Of a DNA stretch of 64,000 nucleotides, positions 11,801 to 24,600 are shown piece by piece. The notes under the pieces were generated by a model. It ran no database searches. It was not told where the DNA came from and worked only from the letters and a program-made list of their open reading frames with translations. Position 1 is the first letter of the stretch; every line of letters starts with the position of its first letter. The DNA comes from Spirodela intermedia (Eukaryota > Streptophyta > Magnoliopsida > Alismatales > Araceae): the NCBI GenBank assembly GCA_902729315.2, contig LR746264.1:10757878-10821877 (forward strand), in the 5' to 3' direction. A program made the position numbers and the translations under genes.

Positions 11801-14800
11801 ATATATATATATATAGATATATATATATATGTGTATATTGAAAGAAAATATGGGATTGCAGCACTAAATTTGTTAGTACTGCGTGACTGGTCTCATTTAT
11901 ATGGGAAGAAACGAAGAAAAACTGATGTCCTTTACACCGTACAAAAGTAACGATCCTCGACCCACCATGATCCCACGTACCAAAGACGAAAACACTTAGC
12001 ATCTCTAGAATGCTACCCCCCCAGGATCACTTCAGAGGGAGAGAATGAAATGCACATGGTGCCCATTGGAGCATCAAGTAAAAATCTGATTAGAACACTA
12101 TTGCTGATGGTTTAGGATCAGATATTGGGGATAAATAACTGGTAGTGAGGAAAAATGAATCATGTCATTTGCCAAGCGGAACGGACTAATGCATAACTCA
12201 AAACTTAAATAGTAGGTTTGCGGATTGGGTGGGGTGAGTGGATACACTTGTCAATCTCGAGTTCATTTTCAAAGTAAATTTATTTAAGATTTGGCTTATA
12301 GAAAAAATTGAATCATATTAACGAAAGAGTGGACGATTCTATTTTAGGATGTCGTAGACTTTCTAACAACAAAGAATCTTTGCACGGGATGCATATGTTG
12401 GTTTCGTCCATCATTGAGATGTGATTTGGAGGCCCATCATAGAGGGAAAACATCAAAAAATAGATGAAAGTAGTAAATAAGTTCCGAGTAATACTGTTAG
12501 GTATTTGGGGATATTATTAAATTTCTTATACTATTCGGTTAGAGTAGCCTGGAATATTTGCTTTATTGGACAGTAGGAAGAAATTGACTCCAAAAAGGTA
12601 CACAAATATAATAAGGAAATGCAGGCGTATTTCGGATGCTTGAAGGCCCCGCTGACCCGAAGTGATTTAGAAAGATTGGAGCAATGAGATGATGCTAAAT
12701 AAAATGATTTTCATTTGCCGCTAATTCACTTTTGGATCTACTGAGAATCGATTAAAACATTCAAATTTGAGAAAAGGGATGTCGTAGAATAGAGAATGCG
12801 TTTAGTGATTGACTTTGGAGAAATGATTACAATATTATGAAAAATTATAAATCGCTAAAAAATATTTAAATAGTTATATAAGTGAAGCGGAAGGACTTGA
12901 ATAGAGATGTGGATTTGTATTACAGGAGCTTGTAAAAATGGAATCTTTTTCCTTGGTACTTTGTTGTTACCATATGATTTTTAAATTGAAGGAAATGCTA
13001 TATATAAAAAATCAAACTGATTATGTGTTACACGCCAATCAAGACAGTGTCTAACCAATGTTTATCTTGATAAGATAGTCCTTGGAATGGAATTTCAATC
13101 TGAATGTTTGAGAAGATACATGCCAAGTGACTCTATCATAGATACAATAAAATGAGCTTGATCATGCATTCATTGAGAATAAATTTTTAAGTTGATAATG
13201 TGTTTAAATTGCATGTTATGAAACACTTCCCATAGGTTCATTGTCACACTGATTCGTTTTCGAATGTCCCATGACAGTAAGAGGTTTCTTTTTCCTTATC
13301 TGCACCGCAAATTTTGGGTCATTATTTTGGTGGTTTGCGTAGTGTTTGCTGTCATTTACTACAGCGGCTTAAGCATACGTTGTTAATGTTGGTTATGTTG
13401 AAAGCATTAACGTTACATCTTCCTCACCTTGTTTCTCCCTTAAAAACTATGGACTTTCGTATCATGCACGGACGAAGAAAGTGTAAAAAAGCATGCTGAA
13501 GATTTTATTCATCACTGTACTGTTAGCAGTTCTATTTTCACACACTATTCCTACAGCATATTGTTCTGCATCAACCAATACGATTCTTAACAGAATTGCT
13601 TCCTGCATTTAGGTAATGTCAGGGAAAAGTTTCCTCTCGAAATGGCTGAGATTCAAGCACCTGTTGTAGCAGCAGATATCAACGATGATGGTAAAATCGA
13701 AATAGTGACAGCTGACGTGCATGGAAATGTTGCTGCTTGGACTGCCCAAGGAAAGGAAATTTGGGAAGTTCATCTGAAGAGTCTTGTTCCACAGGCAAGA
13801 GTTATCAACACATAAAAGTTATCATGAAGTTCATGCCAAATTTCCGTTAGTCAGGAGATAACTAGATCCTTTATGCCTAATTTCTATTATTGAACAAACG
13901 ACGGTGTTACTCTCCATAGTAGGTGTATACTAGTCACTAAGTACATGTGTAGACACCATTTTCTTGGTGATTTCTCAGCATGATGGTTAGTTTCTGTTTC
14001 CACATGCAACTTTGACGCCGCCAAACAGATGTAACCATATTAAGCCTACCTAAAATAGGGTTGGGTGATTTGAACATGGTGAACCTTAAGGCAGAGTTGG
14101 ATATTGGATGCTAAGGAAAGCTATAGGATGAAGATAAATAGGGAAATTTACAATACTGTTACTCTACATCCTCCATCATGAAAAATACTTCGAGATTGCT
14201 CATAAGCGCTTGTTAATGGTGAGATCAAAGCAAAACTGCAATTGATCTTCTTTTCTTTTTTGTCGGAGTAATAATGTCTTTGAAGGACAGATGCATCATT
14301 GTTGAACAAGGAGAGTAACATATATGGTCAGTTGTTGCTGCTGTTGGCTGGAATAAACTAATTTCATTGATGGAAAGTATTCTGGATAATGATCATCAGA
14401 TGGTGGTAAATCTTTTTATTCTACTCTGGTAGTGGTTCATCTGACTGCTACCTTAAAGATCACATGACAGAGCACAAGGCATCGTCACAATCCTGTGAGG
14501 TCAATCGTCCAATTGTTTTGCGGAGGACCGCTAGGTTTCTGTGACGACTTGCTATACTGTCTCCTTCTGTTCGTTTTTTTCTAATGGAGGGTGCTTAATC
14601 CACCAGAGGAAACGCTACACTGGAAGAATTAAGGACAAGCAGACGGAATGCTCAATTATTTGGGATGACATGTGGCATATTGCACAGACAAAAAAATATT
14701 TGTTGGCTAGGTGTGATTTCATCCATGCAGTTCGTTTCGATATCTTTTTCATGAGGTGACAATTTTTAGAGGTGGCTTTGACCCCTAGTAAAATCTGGAA

Positions 14801-17500
14801 CCTTTTTATCAATGAACACTGAAATGCCCTCTTTTTCGACGGCTGTAGCAAGATCTGTGGACGACCTTAAAGAAATTGGCATCATGTCATTCACTTGATA
14901 TAGGATTGTTGGAAACAAAGAATTCTGATATAATTTTAGTTGATCTCATGTAGATCCAACTGGTGGAATGCCTTCTTTCAGACTGTAGTGTCCTTGGAAA
15001 ATGGGAAGGAGATAGTTTTCATTGACATGATATTTTTTCTTTATGAAATTCGAGATGTTTCTTATATAATTTTTCATTTTCATGATTTCGCTGAAATTTT
15101 CAAAATAAAATCACTCTAATGGCAAAACTTTACATCCGCAAGTCAGATCAACTAATTTCGTTCATAGGTTTAGAAGCCGTACATCATATTTTACGTGTTA
15201 TAAACTTCGAAGTCGAATCTGATGTGAGAATGTTTGCATTAACTGTTATTCATTCCATACTAAGGAGAAAAAAATATGGTGATCTTGTCTGGGTGGATAG
15301 AGTAAATTGACTGATTTTTTTTGGTATTAAGCTTGTAGGATTTCTGTTTAGTGTATCCCTTGAACCTTGATGATTTCATCAGCAAAAAAGAAGGGAACGC
15401 CTTCCTGGTATCTTTTTAAATAGTTTATCGAAGCAAAGATTGCAGAATCTATCTGGTGACTTTTCTGCCTAAGCCTTGGTTGTTCCACGTGCATTGCATG
15501 ACATTCTACGTGAGTTTTGTAACCTGAGGATATGAACTTAAGCGTTTCGTCTCCAACTTAGCTTGTTTACTATTTTCTGAGCTCTAGCATTTCTAAATAT
15601 TTATGCAGACCTGCTACCCATTTTATTTTATTTGATTATTCAAGTTCCAAGTGGACGTTTTTTATGTTGCTTTTGTTTTGCATCCTTACGTGGTCTTAAG
15701 AGAGAGGGCCACCGAATAAATCAAATGGTTTCAGCGATAGTTCTTAAATTTCTACTGTTGAAACTGAAACCCACCCCGTCATAACCTGCCAAGGTTACTG
15801 GTCCATTCGTCAAATAACAAATACTGTTTATATATGGTAATCCCTGAAAATCCAGCAAGAAATCATGCAGCTCCACGCTTCCGCATCTTTTTGAGCGGTC
15901 TATGTTTAAAGAGCTAGATGTATGCTCTTTCGCTGATGAAATCACAATTAGTTTTCAGCGCTGATTATTTAATCTGTTGCTAAATGGTTTATATTTCAGT
16001 TTTTTTTCCTTTCTGAAAAGGGGGCTGAATGCTTGTTACTTCTCAGGGTCCAACCATCGGCGATGTTGATGGGGATGGCCGCACTGACATCGTGGTTCCG
16101 ACCATATCCGGCAATATATATGTTCTTAGTGGCATGGATGGATCTTTTGTCCGTCCTTTCCCCTACCGCACTTCTGGGAGGGTGATGAACCAAGTTCTTC
16201 TGCTCGATTTAAACAGCCCCAAGGAGAAGCAGAAGAGCTTAACTCTCGTCACAACATCATTTGATGGATATCTGTACCTCATCGATGGAAAGACGGCATG
16301 TGCTGACGTCGTTGACATCGGGGAGACATCGTAGGCCCTCCTTCATCCAACCCTTTTTCTAAATAAATAAATAAATAAATCTTAATTCGCATTCCCATCC
16401 TAACATTGATCTCCGGTATCGCAGATACAGCATGGTCCTAGCAGATAATGTCGATGGCGGAGACGACCTCGATCTCATTGTGACAACCATGAATGGCAAC
16501 GTGTTCTGTTTCTCGACTCCCTTGCCGCATCACCCGTTGAAGGTAGGTGTTAGTTGACCGAAACTTCTACCTTTTATGCTTTTGCTTTGTTTAAAAGGGA
16601 AACAGTCAGCGCCAATTATTGACTGGGACTAGGGAGCTGTTATTAGAGAGCCTTTCGAGATGCAGCAAGAGGTGTCACAGGCTGATCCAAAACGCTCCCT
16701 CTCCCTTTCTCTCTGAAAACTAACCATCATTAATGATATGAATGCCAAAGTTCTGGTTAAGGATTTTGATGCTTTCTTTACCGAGTCAGTCTCTACCTTA
16801 GTAGATGCTCTAGAGATGCATGCAGCTCCTAATTAATTAGATCTGAAGCTAGATTTTTATTTTTATTTTTATTTTGTTATCTTTTATCAGGCTTGGAGAT
16901 CTTCGAGCCAGGGAAGAAATAATGTTGCGAATCGTCAGAATCGTGAAGGGATTTACATATCGCACTCTTCTAGGGCTTTCCGTGACGAGGAAGGAAAACA
17001 CTTTTGGGTGGAAATGGAGATCATTGACAATCACAGAGTCCCTTCAGGGCATCACGGCCCTTACAATGTTACAGTAAGCACCTCCCCCTCCCCCCGCCGC
17101 CGCCCTCTACTCAGCTTTTGCTTTTGATGGATCTAATTTACATTTTCCTTTTTTGGGTCCTTCTCGTGTGATGAAAAAACAGACAACTCTCTTGGTTCCC
17201 GGAAATTATCAAGGAGAGAGGCGCATAACCAGCAGCCAGACGGTCCACAAGCCGGGAAAGCAGCGGGTGAAGTTGCCCACAGTGCCCGTTAGAACAACGG
17301 GAACTGTGATAGTGGAGATGGTCGATAGGAACGGGCTCTTTTTCTCCGACGAGTTCTCCCTCACCTTCCACATGAACTACTACAAGCTCCTCAAGTGGCT
17401 CCTCGTGCTCCCCATGCTCGGCATGTTCGGCATGATTGTCGTCCTCCGCCCCCGGGAAGACGCCCCCCTGCCGTCCTTCTCGAGGAACACCGATCTCTGA
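5866..17500 (+). CDS. DEX1: DEX1, FG-GAP/integrin-alpha-like membrane protein for pollen exine formation
   Basis: Thirteen exons, all in phase: 5866-6020, 6442-6552, 7082-7164, 7354-7471, 7539-7681, 9389-9900, 10049-10119, 11063-11319, 13613-13794, 16047-16330, 16425-16542, 16891-17073, 17183-17500; 844 residues (Arabidopsis DEX1 is about 896). A signal peptide is visible at residues 1-24. Six calcium-loop-like Dx[DN]xDG motifs follow: DINSDGK, DIDKDGT, DIDNDGI, DLDRDGN, DINDDGK, DVDGDGR, in repeats of beta-propeller type. A variable Ser/Asn-rich acidic segment in exon 6 ends in [20 protein letters not shown] single membrane segment ([17 protein letters not shown]) lies near the C-terminus, then a short tail [11 protein letters not shown] as in Arabidopsis. 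DEX1 is needed for primexine patterning of pollen. Intron 9 (13795-16046) begins with GC rather than GT. Introns 8 and 9 are each over 2 kb, AT-rich, and hold no recognisable gene. Exon 6 is shorter than in Arabidopsis, explaining the shorter protein. Confidence 0.96.
11793..11830. repeat. (AT)n microsatellite in DEX1 intron 8
   Basis: Alternating AT/TA run, interrupted once by a G, in the 2.3 kb intron 11320-13612. The rest of that intron is AT-rich with no supported gene. Confidence 0.85.
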
Positions 17501-18621
17501 TCTCGAGGTCACCTTGTGTACGGAGAGGAAAGATTTCATTCTCTTTCGTCTTATCCAGGTATCCCAGCTGACCATTTTCGAGGTAAAAGAATTTTCGTTT
17601 TTTGGGAAAAAAAAAGGTATTATCTGTTTTATGTGCTTTTTACCAGGTCTGAATTTCTCTAACAGTTGATTTTTCTCCAAAGCTAGCCAGAGATGATTTG
17701 CCCCCAGTGATCAGCCCACCCTGGTTCACTGTGACCGATGAAGATGGAAATACTGTGGTTCCGAAGTATTTGTGCCTATGCTTTCAAACCGCTATTCCCG
17801 TCAATGATGCCCGTCATATCTAGAGATCTGCATCCATCTCCCTGCACAACCATTTGCCAGCCCATAAGAAAACCCATCAACATCCGCCCCGTCAGAACCC
17901 TCTCCCGCGCAGATTTTGAACAGGCTTCCCAGTGGGGAAACTGCTCGAGATCGCCTTCCCTGGCTATAATTCCATCCGCATCTCTTCCTGTTCATCAATT
18001 TGATTATGAGCCCAAAAGAAACAATCTTACCCGACCAACATCCCTTTCCTCTGCGCGTTTATCGAACAAAGAAGAGGATCGATTCGCTTTCCAGTGCTAT
18101 TATATCCCCTGCCTCATACAACGATTGATTCTGTATTTTTTCCCCCGTCTAATCACACGGTTTCCCGATGCCAATACGAGATTCCCATCCCACGTTACAC
18201 GCTGAGAGAGAGAGAGAGAGATGGAGAGGCTTCGTCCATTCATTCGTGTGGCCACAATATGAGAGAAACGAGCACGTAGCTCAGACTTCCCTGAGAGATG
18301 CAAGCCTTGTCGCTGCTGACCAGATGGACACCACCCAAATATTCCCATTGTAAAAAATAAAAAATATAAGAAAAAAGATCCAAAGCAAAAAAAATATTCT
18401 CAGAAGCAGCCAGCGCAGGGGCCGGCCCGCTTCCTACGGCACAACCAGAGCGGAATCAAGCGGGGAGAATACAAGAACGCGCGGCTGGCATATACACGGG
18501 AAAACTGCGGCGGCGGAGAACAGAACTCGAGGCTCGCCCAAATTTCGAGAAAAAATGAAAATAAATAAACAGATAAACGCTACCCGCCAGAGCAAATGAT
18601 TCACCTTCCTCCAGAGCTCCT
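17501..18621. other. convergent spacer between DEX1 and TASH3
   Basis: Holds the 3' ends of both genes. A short GA run is at about 18204-18221 and an AAAATAAA-rich stretch at about 18352-18395. I see no coding sequence with family resemblance. Confidence 0.6.
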
Positions 18622-21600
18622 TCAAGAACTGACGTAGAGCACGGGGACCAGTCCGGCGAGCTTCCCGTCTCTCCCGGGTCGCTTCTTCTTCACCTGCACA
18701 TGGAAATCGAAATGGAAGGTTTATTTCTTACTGTTTCCGGCTCTTGGACATCGACTCAAGGGGATGATGAATCAATCACTGCAATGCCACACGCATGAAC
18801 AACACTCACGTAGAACCATCCGTCAACCTCGTACTCGATTTCAACCTCCTCTCCGGCGGCCAAGCTCAGCTGTTGTGACAAGGGGTAAGGAAGAGAGAGA
18901 GAGAGAGAGAATCCATCATCAGCAGGGAAATGGCGAGAGCGATTGATAATTGGTCGAGAAGAGGGTGGGTGAGTAGAAGTGGCCGACCTCGTCGTCGCCC
19001 CCGGCAGAGAAATCGTAAAGGGCTTTCCCGAACTGGGGTTTCTCGGATTCCGCTTCATCGTCTCGTGAGCTAAAGCTCTGGGATCCCCGCCCGGTTGATG
19101 GATTCTCAAACGATCCAAATCTCTGCACCGTTGAGCTGTACGACGGGGGGGGATCTTCTCTCACCTGATGGACACACCGCGGGGAGTGAGATCAACGGGA
19201 ACCAGACGCGGGGAGAAAAACCAAGAAATCAATATTCCCTACCGGTGGAGCGATGCCCTCCCCATAGCTCGACGGCGGCCCACCAAAAGACGTGCTCCTG
19301 CTGTATCTGCTCGCGGCCGGTGCCGGCTTGCTCTCCTGTTTGGTCAATTTTCGATTCGTTAGAGGATCATCCCACGATTGATTTCTCCATGATATGAAGT
19401 GCTGTCCCACGAAGTTTATGAGTCCCGTACCGGTTGCTGAGGAACGCCATAGCCCGAGGGGCGCGAGCTGAACAACGATGGGTAGCTCATGCCACCAAAG
19501 TGGGACGATATGGAAGTCTCGACGGAGCCAGTTGACTCAGGAGAAGAGGTTCCGGATGACCTGCCATCGTCCTCCTGAAAAATGGGGCCGCAGAAGAGGG
19601 ATCATAAAGGTATTGTTCTCGGAATTTGCAAGGACGATGAGATGAAACTACCTCTGCTTCGTAGTTCTGTAAGAGTGTCTTGGCCCACAGATCATCGTAC
19701 CCAACAGAGGGTCGCGAAGCTATGTTCTCCTCTTCCACGTCAGGAGCATCAGTTCCAGCGCCGGCAAGGAACTCATTTACCTGCAACAAAAGGGGCGTAT
19801 GCAGTGAGACATCTGACGGTCTCCGCTGAAACAGCTGAAGGTTTCATTGAAAGGAGTGCTTCTGGTTCTGGTTGGTTTTCACAAACGTGATCTGCTTAGC
19901 ATCACGCCATTAAATCCTCCGTTTTTTCCACAAGTAAAGCGCCTCGCATGAGCTCTAGCAGGTCAAATAAGTCCACAAATCGTTCAGTGGTCGAGAGGAG
20001 CAAATGGCTTACTCTACTCATAGCAGGCGCGTTATTGCCCCAGAAATCGTCCTCCAGGTTTGTAGCCCATGCGTTTGCCAGATCGGGGTCAATAGCATAA
20101 GACTCCTTTTTGGATGGCTCTTTGAATTCATACACGAGATCAGATATTCCTGTTGCCACAGCTGGATCATTCAATCCACTGGAGGCACTGATATTATGCC
20201 GGGTGCGGTACACGTCAATGAGCTTTGCACTGCCGATAACAAAACATGAAAAAAGAAGCTGAGTGTGGCAGAATCATCGCCTGAATCAACAAACAGGAAA
20301 ATGGAAAGCATCATAAGCAGTAAAAAACGGGGATGGAAGCAGATATCGAGAATGAGTAGATAATCCTAACAAGAACATCAAATTCCAGTACTTAGGGAAT
20401 CAGAAGAACATACAAAGACCTAGTCATAGTAAAATAATGCACTCTGATCCAATCTCTGTCATTAAACTTACTGAATTAAGATACACGGAAACTAAATAAA
20501 GAGTACAGAGAAGAAAATGACAGGATTATTTTTTGAAGAGAAACACGTGTGTTAACTAGAGAGTATACATACGAAAATAATGAGATAATACGATAAAAAA
20601 AAAAAAACGTACGACAATTAGGTTTCCTTCTTCTAGTGAGCAATATAAAGCGTCATCAGACGTAAAGAGTTCATGTATCAATCGACAGGGAACAAACATT
20701 CCAGAGCAAGTTCAGGGAGAGATGACTAAGAAAACAAGACAAACTTTGAGCATAAAAATTGGTATATAGACATTTTGTTATCCACTTCCAACTCTTCAAG
20801 AAAAATATGCCTTGGAGATTTTTACGTTGCAATCTTTTGCAAAGACTTCTTCCTTTGCCGGATCAAAGAAAATGATTGATTTGATTTCCATGCATGTCAA
20901 GAATCAACAGCGATATGATTGAGGATTAATGCAGAACTAGATAGGGACAACTCTCCACTAAGTAATCACGCACTTCACCAACAAGATGTAACATATCATT
21001 GACCCTAGAATGGCAACAGCTTCTAGATGACATTAATAAAGACAGGATTTCCCAGTTTCGGACATGACTCTCTGATTGCAATAGAACCGTTTACCAATTT
21101 CAGATATCTCGGCAATGGACAACTGAAACAAGTAAGATTCTGAGAGTGTAAGACCGAACCAGATTATCATTTGTACATTGAAACTTCTAATTCTGTACGA
21201 TAAGAAAACAAAATGCCCACCTAATCGGTCCCAAGGGTAGATACTTCGCTCTTGGTACGTAGCAGAATAAGGAAACATAGTCTAGAAGCTTTTCATGGGT
21301 CTCATATAGTCGTTTAAGCTCGTCGTCTGTCCATTCTTGCTTAGCGTTATCATGAGTTCTTATATCTCTGCAGATGAATACGAAAAAGGCGAAGTTATAC
21401 AAGCGCTGTTTTGTGGAACCAGGAAACATAATAGGAAGTAAATGATACCATCTCTTACTTTATCAGTTCATCCTGTGCTCTATACAACTCATCAAGAACT
21501 CTAAGCATGGGGCTGATCAGGGATCCAAGGCCAGTGCCACTAGCACCTTGGTCTTCCCCATTGCTAAATTGAATTTCTGAAAATCGAGATTGATTTCCAC

Positions 21601-24600
21601 CTCGAGCTAGAGCATAGAGAAACTCATAAATCTGTAATCTAAACGGCTCTCCTGATCTGATGGCTATTGTTGTAAGGGCTTGAGCAGCAATAATGCGCAC
21701 CTGCGGTGTACATCATAAAAATTCAAAAATGAACAACATCACTTCACACTGGATAATATGAACTAGCATTGGAAAAGAGCTTGTCAGATACAAACCTCCC
21801 AGCTTCCATTGAAAGCGCACCTCTGAAGTCTTGTCAACGCACCAGCAAGTGTGGGGTTCCGAGAACTAGCTGCAGCTACCATTTTATCTGCATCTAACAT
21901 CATTAATGCAGTTCCAGGGGGGGTTGCAGATTCCCAAGCATATTCGGATGCAGCATAGTTTGCATTTTCGCCAAGAAACCAAACCTGAAAAGACCGTTAG
22001 ACGCAATCATAATAATAATATCTTTCCCGACGGGGAAAAAGGCCTTTGAAATCATGATTATTCTTGAGCAAGAAAAAGGGATTATTCTTACTGCCGCCTG
22101 CACCAATCTCTGTAACGCCAGGGCTGATTTGGGATCAGCCGCAGAAACCTTGTCTACCAATGTTATTCCACCCATTGATCCAGGTTGAGGAGGAGGTAAA
22201 TCAAGAACTATGGTGACTGCTTCCAAGGCGGTGTGCTTGCCCGTGGGTCCAGCTCCAACAAGGCATGTCTGCAGAGTATCAAATAGAGCAATAGAGGTAT
22301 GAACTTTTTGTGGAGATACTCAAAGATACAAGAACACATGATACTTGCTAGCGGCAAAGCAATGTTATGGAAAGTGGATTGCTTTGAGAAACCAATAAGC
22401 CGTGATAAAAATAAATATTTCCCATCATCAGTGAGACAATAATTTCTTTTCCAGCTGCTTGCTAACCCCTTAATGAAGCCGTCTCAATGAGGGATACAAG
22501 ATATCAACACTGCCATTTCTTGTTTGCAGATAAGTGAAAACAAGTAATGAGACAGACAAAAAAATTACAAAGAGAAGCTTCAGTGGCTCTGATAAAAAGA
22601 TCAATACCGCTCAATTTGAATCTCTCAATAATGCCACAATGAAGGAAAAAGAAATCAAGATGAATACATCAGATTACGTAATTTACCTGATCATGTAAAG
22701 TTATACACGAAGTTCCAGATAATGAAATCAAATAAAACCCATCAAGTTACAAGTAAAAAAGCCATAAATCTGATACAATTTTAAATTCACCTCTAATAAA
22801 CTACCACAAATGAGGTTCGGCAATGAACCCAAGACCAGTTCGAAATGCTTTCAAGAGAAATAGAAATTAACAAGGTCCTGCAAGAGTTTTAATCTTTTCC
22901 CCTATGATTTATTGGAAATAGTTATCAAGACCAGACTCTGAGCATAGTAAATCATTTCCGTAAATTGCAACACTGGAATAACAAGGAGTTAAGGAGAATT
23001 TCAAATTGTTTTGACGCAAACGGCTCTTTGCAGAGAAAGGAACCCACCTTCCACAGCAACTGTAAAACATCTGCATCGATCTTTCCAGGAGCCTTAGTTG
23101 CAAAAATTCTTGCAATTTCAAGTAGTGTGACCGCCATATCTGGTGTTGCCTGGTATTTGAAAAACAAAAAGCAAATTAATAACAAGCATTTCAAATAGTG
23201 CCACAAATGACCATAAAAGCAACTTCAAGAATTATAATCAGCAAACCATAAAACGATTATTTCAGTCCACAATAAAACTTCAAGAACTCTACAACCGATA
23301 GCCAACCTAGTATGGACATTGCGGACAAAATGCATGCATTTCAAGGAAGGTTAGAAGACTTTTCAATGGCCTGAGTCCTCGCGTTCTGTAAAGAAATTTT
23401 AATGACTGTGGAAATACCTTAAATAACGTGTGCATTTGAAGTAAACTATCTACATTCTTTATAAAGAATTGCATGACAGGGGGATACCTTGAATCGTGCA
23501 TGCATCGTAAGTAAGATATCATTCAATAGAGCTGAGGGCCATGCTGGATCAGAGAGTTCACAGGCAATGATAGCTTCCAATTCCTCAAATGATTCATGTG
23601 GGTTCTGCATCCATATTAAGGCCTTTATCACCATCGCTCGAACATAAGCACATTCGCAAGCAACAGTCGTGCGCACTGCTTCCATTAGTGAAGCTAATAA
23701 ACTTGCAATAGTGTCCTTTCCGCTTGAAACAGTAGCCAGTGATCTGTTTCGGGAACCTGTGCAGAAAAGAAAAAATACCATAAACTTTATGGCTAGATAA
23801 TCCACATTATAAGTTTACAACTGAGCAAGTAAAGCAGAAACAAAATAACCTTATCCTCTATTAATTAACGATGTACATAACTTCACATACACTACGTTGA
23901 AGTGCAGTGTTCAGTGATAAATGACAGACAAGTTTTACCCGCGATCAAGTTATACAATTAATACCTTCTGACTGTGAGCTTTCATTCTGCTCACCATCAG
24001 TTGCATCAGCACTATCAGAATATGAATAAATATATGTTCCCTCATCGATATCATTCACTCCTAAAGCATATGCTGCAGCCCTGCTTTTTCCCATCTCCAT
24101 AACAACCCGCGCTGCTGCATGAAGCACAGGACGAGAGAAACTCCGGAACGAGCTTTCAAGTCTAAGAGGGTGAAAAAAAATATGAATCAGAACAGCAAAA
24201 GCCAATTCACATCTCAGCAAAAATAAGACCATTACATGGTAGGAAGCAAATAATTAAATAAAATGCACCTTCTCATTACAAGTTTTATAAGAGGCTGAGG
24301 TCGTCTTGGTCTGGGAGCAGGTTTATCACTCTTTGGTTTCGGTGGAATGGCATCCTTTGACTGAGCGTTACTTTCTTTTGATGATACAGAGGGTGCCTCG
24401 GGAAGCTTCAGAACCTCTCTCGTCAGTCTAAACCACCCCGCTGCTCGTTCTTCAGTCCTATGGTAAACAATCTAGGTTGTTGAAAGAGTTCCAGCAATAA
24501 AAATAAGCAAGCTAACTTGCAACTAGAACATTTAAACAAGAAATAAATGAAACATTAATGATGTCAGTGGAAGTTGTCTCAGCAGATGCAAATCGTACCT

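Noticed and set aside
11320-16046. DEX1 introns 8 and 9 searched for transposon or viral coding remnants.
   Set aside because: Only short AT-rich open frames without reverse transcriptase, integrase, transposase or coat-like motifs.
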